From NCBI GenBank assembly GCA_045565995.1, contig JBJLEF010000001.1:682001-746000 (forward strand): a stretch of 64,000 bases of DNA. Reading direction: 5' to 3'. Position 1 is the first letter of the stretch, and each line of letters begins with the position of its first letter. The notes beneath the pieces were generated by a model that saw nothing but the letters and a program-made list of their open reading frames with translations, was not told the origin of the DNA and made no database searches. Source of the stretch: UBA721 sp002705165. Its GTDB lineage: Bacteria > Planctomycetota > Planctomycetia > Pirellulales > Pirellulaceae. Shown one piece after another: positions 57,527 through 64,000 of the stretch. The translations under genes and the position numbers were made by a program.

Positions 57527-58405
57527 TTCACAGTTCACCCCGACTTGGGGTGTGGCAAGGCTGTCACGAGCCTGGAAGTCGAAGGGAAAATCAGGACGCT
57601 AATTGTCTAGATTTCCAGGCGATCATCCTAGGATTCATGATCAGCCGCTAATGCTATATCCCTCTGGTTTTTCCGAGATTGTGCAAGCGTGCGCAGTACT
57701 CTGCGCTCGATTTAGCGTTCGGATTCCATTAAATACAGTGGATATTCACCCCACCTTGTCGTTACACTTAATGCGTTGATTCAAAAACGCCAGCAGTGGG
57801 CAAGAAGTGGGAATGCCTAAATATTTGATTCAAATTAGAAAACGGGATGCCGTATCCCAAAGCTCTTTTGGAACAAACACAGGTGTTTTGAATTTTCGGT
57901 ACTAGTTCATAGGCAGCCCAAGTTAGGGTTTCCAGCCTCGGTTTGAGTGTCTCAACCGGGATTGTGAAAGGTGGTCGTTTGACTCAGGTTAGTATCGTCA
58001 GAAGTTTTTCAAAAAAATTCTTCGACGATTGCAAGACCGTTGAAATAACTGCGCGAAGTGTGCGCGCTAATTTCATGTCTCAACAGCTTTCTCGATCTTT
58101 TTATGGCACTCGACATAGCGGCTCCTATCAGTATCTCTCACCACTTCCGTATGGAATCCATCGGAATCGACCATCTCTGCTTACCCACAGGCTCAGTCTT
58201 CAGGCTGAACGGAGCAAGCATACAACCGGAAATCGACTAAAGCATGTCGCCTCGCGAACGCGTGGAATCACATGCTTTAGTCATTCTCTGTTGACATGGC
58301 CACCCATCGATCTCCGCAATAGTAATTTTTACCCATCCCATTAACGACGTGAAACCGTAAGTAGTCTTCCAGTTGGGAGATGACTTTTTACCACGGAGCA
58401 ACAAC
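57527..58405. other. Long structured gap between rplL and rpoB
   Basis: This 879-bp stretch has no supportable gene. It has several hairpins: CACCCC/GGGGTG (57536-57552) just after rplL, GCGCAG/CTGCGC (57691-57706), GGGAT/ATCCC with CCAAA/TTTGG (57844-57871), and a 13-bp perfect stem at 58235-58282. None has a T tract, so none is a classic terminator. Open frames here have no ribosome sites or family resemblance. Confidence 0.6.
58235..58282 (+). repeat. Perfect 13-bp inverted repeat upstream of rpoB
   Basis: GACTAAAGCATGT (58235-58247) and ACATGCTTTAGTC (58270-58282) are exact complements, with a 22-nt loop that has its own CGCG pairing. It lies 124 bp before rpoB. No T tract follows. It may be an RNase III-type processing stem, as known between rplL and rpoB in E. 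coli, or an attenuator. Confidence 0.7.
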
Positions 58406-61400
58406 ATGCCAATTAAAGCACAACGTCGCCTTGAGCCCACTAATATTCACCGCTTCGGCCGTGGGTTTGATGCTCATCCCATTCCCGATCTGACTGCTAT
58501 TCAAACAGCAAGCTACGAAGTTTTCCAGCAGGCTGATATAGATTCGGATAAGCGAAAAGAGCAGGGACTTGAGGGAGTCCTGCAGGAAATTTTCCCTGTG
58601 GAGAGTTACGACAAACAACTTACTGTTGATTACCTTGGTTACGATCTAGGTAAACCTCGTTATACTCCCGAAGAATGTCGACAGCTTCGCCTTACCTATG
58701 GGCGTCCATTTAAAGTCCGTCTGCGTTTGAACAAAGAGGAGCCAATTGAGGAAGAAGTCTATCTCGGAGACTTACCTGTCATGATGGGTGGTGGTGAATT
58801 CATCATCAATGGCGCCGAACGCGTTGTAGTGAGTCAACTTCACCGTTCACCCGGCGTGGACTTCGTCATGGAATCTGACACCACTACCGATCGTAAACTG
58901 GCCAGTTGCCGCGTGATTCCTGAACGAGGAAGCTGGATCGAAGTCAACGTCACGAAGAAAGACCTACTCAGCATCCGAATCGATCAGAGTGGAAAATTCT
59001 CAGCGATGACTCTGCTTCGTGCGATGGGTCCGGAATACAGTTCCGACACCGATATTATCAAAACTTTTTATGACACCGGCGAAGAAACCGTAAAAGACGG
59101 AAGAAGTGTCAGTAAGATTGAAGGGAAAATCGCTGTCGATGACATCGTTTATCCCGGCGGCAGTGAAAAAGCTGGCGAAATCATTCTCGAAGCCGGTGAA
59201 AAGATCACTCGTAATGCAGCTGAGTTAATCTGCACTTCCGGACTAGACCGTATCGAAGTCATGGAAGCCACTAAGAGCAATCTGATTTTCAATTCACTTT
59301 CTGATGACACCACCAGTAGTCATGAAGAAGCGTTGCTGCGAATCTATCAACGACTCCGACCTGGTAACCCGCCACAGCTTGAAAAAGCCCGTACTCTGTT
59401 TCAGGAAAAGTTCTTCGATTCCAATCGATATCGTCTGGGCCGTGTTGGTCGTTTTCGTATCAACCGCAAGTTTGGTCTGGAGGTTCCTGAAACTGAAATG
59501 ACGCTGCGGCCGGAAGACCTGATCGCTTCGATCGAATACCTGCTGGGCCTGACTGTTCAGGAAGAAGGTATTTATGTCGACGATATTGATAACCTCGGTA
59601 ACCGTCGTTTGCGAACTATCGATGAACTAGCCTCTGACGAACTGCGGAAGGGTTTCCTCAAACTCCGTCGTACTGTTCAGGAACGCATGAGCCTCAAAGA
59701 TCAGGAGGATATGACTCCCCGAAGTCTTATCAATCCCAAGAGCATTTCTGCGGCGATCGAATACTTCTTCGGCCGAGGCGAACTCTCTCAGGTTGTTGAC
59801 CAGACAAATCCATTGAGCCAGCTAACTCACGAACGTCGTCTTTCTGCCTTAGGCCCCGGTGGTCTTAACCGAAAACGAGCTGGTTTCGAAGTGCGAGATG
59901 TTCACATTTCACACTACGGTCGTATCTGCCCAATTGAAACACCGGAAGGCACCAACATTGGTTTAATCTCCAGCTTGGCTATATATGCCAGCGTTGATGA
60001 TTATGGTTTTCTTGTGACACCGTATCGAAAAGTCGTAAACGGTAAAGTGACCGACGAAATTTGTACTCTGCGCGCCGACGAAGAAGCAAACGCCTACGTG
60101 GCCCCTGCTGACATCGTGGTTGACGGAAACAAAATCGTCGGCGGGCCCAACCTGATTGCTCGTATTCGGGGCGACTTCCGCATCGTAAATCCGGAAGAAA
60201 TCCACTACATGGATATTGCTCCCTGTCAGATGGTTGGTGTCTCCGCAAACCTGATCCCATTCCTTGAACACGACGATGCGAACCGAGCGTTGATGGGTTC
60301 GAATATGCAACGTCAGGCGGTGCCGCTTCTTGAAGCTGAGCCACCCATTGTTGGTACCGGAATGGAGCGTCACATTGCTCAAAACTCAAGTATGGTTGTC
60401 CGTGCTCAGGTATCCGGCAAAATCAATCAGGTAGACGCAACGCAAATTACCGTGGGAACTACCGTTCATAAACTGAAAAAGTACGTTGGTCTCAACGAAC
60501 GAACTTGTAACAACCAAAAGCCGATTATCGCTTTAGGTGATAAGGTCGAAGCCGGTCAGGTTATTGCGGATGGGGCTGCCACCCGTAAAGGTGAATTAGC
60601 GTTAGGGCGAAATGTTCTAGTAGGCTTCATGTCTTATGAAGGCTACAACTTTGAAGATGCCATTATCATCAGTGAAGAACTTGTGGTAAACGATGTTTAC
60701 ACGTCGATTCACATCGAGGAATACGATGTCGAAATTCGTGAAACAAAACTTGGCCGGGAAGAATTCACTCGGGATATTCCGAATGTCAGCGAAAAAATGC
60801 TTCGCAACCTTGATGACAACGGAATTGTACAGGTTGGTACTTATGTTAAGCCTGGCGACGTTCTTGTTGGTAAGGTTTCACCGAAGTCCAAAACTGAACT
60901 GACACCCGAAGAGAAGCTTCTCCATGCGATCTTTGGTCGCGCCGGTGAAGATGTAAAGAACGATTCGTTGGAAGTACCATCCGGTGTGGAAGGGATCGTG
61001 ATTGACACTGAGAAGTTTTCGCGGCGTATGAGTCTTTCCGATGCGGAGCGTAAGATCTTTGAGAAAGATCTGAAGGAAGCCGAGACCGTGGGCAATGCTC
61101 AAGTCGCTGAAGCCTTCCTGGCTATGATTGCTGAAATCGAAAGTGTTCTTGGTCGTAAATTGAGTGACGAAGACGGCACCCCGTATCGCACAAATGATGA
61201 TATTAAATATCTGGCTAATGTAGCAGAGCAATTTCGACTCGATAGCATCACTGGTTCTATGCGAAGCGACGATGCGGTTAGTAAAGTCACCAAGATTTAC
61301 AAAACACATCTAGGAGCTCTTGAAGCGACGTTGGATATTCGTGACCGTGAACTCAACACCATGAAGCGTGGTGATGAGTTGCGAAGCGGCGTCTTACAGA

Positions 61401-62128
61401 TGGTTAAGGTTTACATCGCCACAAAACGAACTATTTCTGTCGGTGACAAGATGGCCGGGCGTCATGGTAACAAAGGGGTTATTGCAAAGATCCTGCCAGT
61501 GGAAGACATGCCATTCCTGGAGGATGGGACTCCAATCCAGATTATGCTCAATCCACTTGGGGTACCTTCCCGTATGAACGTGGGGCAGATTCTCGAAACC
61601 CATCTGGGGTGGGCTGGCGCAAAACTCGGAACTCAATTTCAAACGCCTATTTTTGATGGCGCGAAAGAAAGTGAAGTTAACGAATGGTTGGATAAGGCCG
61701 GCTTACCATCACACGGTAAGGTGACTTTACACGACGGTCGTACAGGCAAATCGATGGCACAGGAAACCACGGTTGGCTACATCTATATGTTGAAACTGCA
61801 TCACTTAGTGGATGATAAAGTTCACGCACGAAGTACCGGACCTTACTCGCTGATTACCCAGCAACCACTCGGTGGTAAGGCTCGTTTCGGTGGACAGCGA
61901 TTTGGAGAAATGGAAGTTTGGGCTCTGGAAGCATACGGAGCAGCTTACATTCTTCAGGAACTGTTAACCGTAAAGAGTGATGACGTGGAAGGTCGAACCA
62001 AGATTTACGAATCGATGGTGAAGGGTGAAAACACACTAGAGGCCGGCACTCCTGCCAGTTTCGACGTACTCACCAACGAAATACGTGGTCTGGCTCTGAA
62101 TATGCAACTTGAAAAACGACGCGTGTAA
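58406..62128 (+). CDS. rpoB: DNA-directed RNA polymerase subunit beta
   Basis: RpoB forms one pincer of RNA polymerase and part of the active site. The protein has 1240 residues from ATG 58406, preceded by GGAG eight bases upstream. A TTG at 58373 is in frame but lacks a site. It contains the rifampicin region (NPLSQLTHERRLSALGPGGL), GRICPIETPEGTNIGLISSL, and KMAGRHGNKGVIAKILPVED, and ends LNMQLEKRRV. Nothing odd is seen. rpoC follows. Confidence 0.98.
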   Translation: MPIKAQRRLEPTNIHRFGRGFDAHPIPDLTAIQTASYEVFQQADIDSDKRKEQGLEGVLQEIFPVESYDKQLTVDYLGYDLGKPRYTPEECRQLRLTYGRPFKVRLRLNKEEPIEEEVYLGDLPVMMGGGEFIINGAERVVVSQLHRSPGVDFVMESDTTTDRKLASCRVIPERGSWIEVNVTKKDLLSIRIDQSGKFSAMTLLRAMGPEYSSDTDIIKTFYDTGEETVKDGRSVSKIEGKIAVDDIVYPGGSEKAGEIILEAGEKITRNAAELICTSGLDRIEVMEATKSNLIFNSLSDDTTSSHEEALLRIYQRLRPGNPPQLEKARTLFQEKFFDSNRYRLGRVGRFRINRKFGLEVPETEMTLRPEDLIASIEYLLGLTVQEEGIYVDDIDNLGNRRLRTIDELASDELRKGFLKLRRTVQERMSLKDQEDMTPRSLINPKSISAAIEYFFGRGELSQVVDQTNPLSQLTHERRLSALGPGGLNRKRAGFEVRDVHISHYGRICPIETPEGTNIGLISSLAIYASVDDYGFLVTPYRKVVNGKVTDEICTLRADEEANAYVAPADIVVDGNKIVGGPNLIARIRGDFRIVNPEEIHYMDIAPCQMVGVSANLIPFLEHDDANRALMGSNMQRQAVPLLEAEPPIVGTGMERHIAQNSSMVVRAQVSGKINQVDATQITVGTTVHKLKKYVGLNERTCNNQKPIIALGDKVEAGQVIADGAATRKGELALGRNVLVGFMSYEGYNFEDAIIISEELVVNDVYTSIHIEEYDVEIRETKLGREEFTRDIPNVSEKMLRNLDDNGIVQVGTYVKPGDVLVGKVSPKSKTELTPEEKLLHAIFGRAGEDVKNDSLEVPSGVEGIVIDTEKFSRRMSLSDAERKIFEKDLKEAETVGNAQVAEAFLAMIAEIESVLGRKLSDEDGTPYRTNDDIKYLANVAEQFRLDSITGSMRSDDAVSKVTKIYKTHLGALEATLDIRDRELNTMKRGDELRSGVLQMVKVYIATKRTISVGDKMAGRHGNKGVIAKILPVEDMPFLEDGTPIQIMLNPLGVPSRMNVGQILETHLGWAGAKLGTQFQTPIFDGAKESEVNEWLDKAGLPSHGKVTLHDGRTGKSMAQETTVGYIYMLKLHHLVDDKVHARSTGPYSLITQQPLGGKARFGGQRFGEMEVWALEAYGAAYILQELLTVKSDDVEGRTKIYESMVKGENTLEAGTPASFDVLTNEIRGLALNMQLEKRRV

Positions 62129-62166
62129 TTGAGAGTTTCCTTTTCCTATATAAACAACCAACCCTG

Positions 62167-62186
62167 TTAACCGTAAACACGGTTAA
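62167..62186 (+). repeat. Hairpin between rpoB and rpoC
   Basis: TTAACCG (62167-62173) and CGGTTAA (62180-62186) pair exactly over loop TAAACA. It has no T tract and lies 26 bp before the rpoC start. It may be an mRNA stem. Confidence 0.5.
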
Positions 62187-62212
62187 TGTGATCCCAAACG
62201 GAGCACGATTAA

Positions 62213-64000
62213 ATGACAGTTGGCGAAAATAATTACGACAGAATCAATGATTATGCCTCAGTGAAAATTTCACTGGCGCGACCACACGATATTCGTAGCT
62301 GGTCTTTTGGTGAAGTCAAAAAGCCTGAAACGATTAACTATCGAACCTACCGTCCGGAAAAAGACGGCCTGTTCTGCGAGCGTATCTTCGGTCCTGAAAA
62401 GGACTGGGAATGTGCCTGTGGTAAATACCGCGGGATGAAATATAAAGGGATGATCTGTGATCGCTGTGGCGTGAAAGTTACTCATTCGCGTGTACGACGT
62501 AAACGGATGGGGCATATCGAACTAGCGGCACCGGTTGTCCATATCTGGTTCTTCAAAGCAATGCCCAGTCGACTGGGTAATCTGCTGGCAATGAAAACCA
62601 CTAGTTTGGAAAAAGTGATTTATTTCCAGGACTATGTGGTTGTGGATCCAGGTGAAACCGAACTCGAATTGAAGCAACTCCTGACCGAAGAAGAATATCG
62701 CGCAGCACGTGAACAATATGGCCCAACCGCCTTCGAGGCAGATATGGGAGCCGAGGCTGTTCGCAAACTGCTTTCTAAAATGGATCTGGTACAGCTCTCA
62801 GAAGATCTCCGGGCGGAACTGGAAGTTACCAATAGTAAACAAAAGACGAAGGACCTTACCAAACGTCTGTTGATTGTCGAATCTATTCGCGATAGTGAAA
62901 ATCGACCGGAGTGGATGGTGCTGGAAGTAATCCCTGTGATTCCTCCAGATCTGCGTCCTTTAGTTTTGCTCGATTCCGGGAACTTTGCGACCAGTGATCT
63001 GAATGACCTGTATCGTCGAATCATCAACCGTAATAATCGTTTACGTAAGTTGGTTGATCTCAATGCTCCGGAAGTTATTATCCGTAACGAAAAGCGTATG
63101 TTGCAGCAGTCGGTGGATGCATTGTTTGACAACAATCGCTGCAAACGCCCCGTACTGGGAAGCAGCAACCGCCCACTTAAATCTCTTACCGATATGATCA
63201 AAGGTAAGCAGGGTCGATTCCGGGAAAATCTCCTTGGTAAACGTGTTGACTACTCCGCTCGTTCTGTGATCGTGGTTGGTCCCCGACTGAAGTTACATCA
63301 ATGCGGGCTGCCAAAGAAAATTGCGCTGGAGCTTTTCCAGCCATTTATTATTCGCAAGCTAAAAGAACTCGGACATGCCGATACGATCAAGAGTGCGAAG
63401 AAGATGCTCGAACGCAAGGATGAGGAAGTCTGGGATATTCTGGAAATGGTGATTGAGAACCATCCGGTGATGCTCAACCGAGCTCCCACGCTACACCGAA
63501 TGGGGATTCAGGCATTTGAGCCGACGCTAGTTGAAGGTAATGCGATTCACCTGCATCCGCTAGTGTGTAGAGGCTTTAACGCTGACTTTGACGGTGACCA
63601 AATGGCCGTTCACCTGCCTCTGTCAGTCGAAGCTCAGGTCGAAGCTCATACGCTGATGCTGGCAACGAATAATATTTTTGCGCCGTCCAATGGAAAGCCT
63701 ATTATGAGTCCTTCTCAGGACGTCGTGATGGGTTGCTACTACTGTACAATCGCCCTGGATAACCGGAAGGGAGAAGGAATGACCTTTTCTAATCTGGACG
63801 AAGCGGACTTCGCATTCGCGCAGGGTGTAATCGACCTACAGGCAAAGATTAAGGTTCGTTTACCGAAGTCTCGCCGAGTGAATACTGAGAATGACAGTGC
63901 TGAATTTGGTATTTTGATCGAAACGACTTTCGGTCGGATTAGCTTTAACATGATGCTGCCTGAAGGTATGGATTACTACAATAAAACATTGCGTAGTGGT
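62213..64000 (+). CDS. rpoC: DNA-directed RNA polymerase subunit beta', 3' end outside window
   Basis: RpoC carries the catalytic Mg site. From ATG 62213 the frame is open to the edge for 596 codons, about 40 percent of the protein. The zinc ribbon at the N-terminus (CACGKYRGMKYKGMICDRCG) has four Cys. The lid and rudder region and NADFDGDQMAVHLPLS, the Mg-binding motif, are present. GGAG lies nine bases upstream. It follows rpoB by 84 bp. Confidence 0.98.
   Translation, partial: MTVGENNYDRINDYASVKISLARPHDIRSWSFGEVKKPETINYRTYRPEKDGLFCERIFGPEKDWECACGKYRGMKYKGMICDRCGVKVTHSRVRRKRMGHIELAAPVVHIWFFKAMPSRLGNLLAMKTTSLEKVIYFQDYVVVDPGETELELKQLLTEEEYRAAREQYGPTAFEADMGAEAVRKLLSKMDLVQLSEDLRAELEVTNSKQKTKDLTKRLLIVESIRDSENRPEWMVLEVIPVIPPDLRPLVLLDSGNFATSDLNDLYRRIINRNNRLRKLVDLNAPEVIIRNEKRMLQQSVDALFDNNRCKRPVLGSSNRPLKSLTDMIKGKQGRFRENLLGKRVDYSARSVIVVGPRLKLHQCGLPKKIALELFQPFIIRKLKELGHADTIKSAKKMLERKDEEVWDILEMVIENHPVMLNRAPTLHRMGIQAFEPTLVEGNAIHLHPLVCRGFNADFDGDQMAVHLPLSVEAQVEAHTLMLATNNIFAPSNGKPIMSPSQDVVMGCYYCTIALDNRKGEGMTFSNLDEADFAFAQGVIDLQAKIKVRLPKSRRVNTENDSAEFGILIETTFGRISFNMMLPEGMDYYNKTLRSG

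Noticed and set aside
58051..58067. GCGCG/CGCGC hairpin in the gap before rpoB
   Set aside because: The stem is only 5 bp with a 7-nt loop, which is weak next to the 13-bp stem nearby.
57943..58344. 133-residue frame in the rplL-rpoB gap
   Set aside because: No ribosome site, odd composition and hairpins within it, so not supported as a gene.

Overview
The window is bacterial chromosome with the features of a planctomycete (PVC superphylum). The evidence is a tandem-duplicated, double-length UvrA (known from Chlamydiae and planctomycetes), a sigma-70 protein with several N-terminal helix-turn-helix segments, acidic extensions on NusG and ribosomal protein L10, many secreted proteins of no recognised family, and moderate GC content. 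The species cannot be named from the sequence. Most of the window is housekeeping sequence. No prophage, CRISPR array, insertion sequence or defence island is visible.

Left part (1-14600). A giant uvrA (minus strand, running off the left edge) lies divergent to a thiamine-diphosphate 2-keto acid decarboxylase. That gene converges on dnaE (DNA polymerase III alpha). Next on the minus strand come an FHA-domain protein and the branched-chain amino acid genes ilvN and ilvC, with a terminator behind ilvC.

Middle part (14600-34800). This part is more accessory: a large secreted protein fusing a sialate O-acetylesterase-like domain to a beta-lactamase-like serine hydrolase, a second secreted serine hydrolase, a gene-poor stretch with a possibly decayed zinc-ribbon ORF, tRNA-Arg, a secreted cyclophilin, rsmD, a radical SAM protein coupled to a small membrane protein, a large unrecognised protein split over two frames, a cupin, panB, a DUF255/YyaL-type protein, a DegT-like PLP protein, and a coupled larC-mazG pair facing a methyltransferase.

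Right-centre (35000-48200). gap with a strong terminator, an M3 metallopeptidase, two secreted TPR proteins, fxsA, then the tightly coupled minus-strand operon rpmA / obg / coaX / MnmE-like GTPase (ATGA and TGATG overlaps), and two secreted proteins, one with LysM domains.

Right part (48800-64000). The sigma factor with a strong terminator is followed by the translation/transcription super-cluster: tRNA-Thr(TGT), tRNA-Tyr(GTA), tRNA-Gly(TCC), tRNA-Thr(GGT), tuf, tRNA-Trp, secE, nusG, rplK, rplA, rplJ, rplL, a long 879-bp gap with hairpins, rpoB, and rpoC running off the right edge. The order of the first four tRNAs and tuf is the same as the Escherichia coli thrU-tyrU-glyT-thrT-tufB unit. The most interesting points are altered catalytic or nucleotide-binding motifs in familiar enzymes (Obg, RsmD, MnmE-like, UvrA), unusual fusions and tails, and untranslated structure ahead of rpoB.
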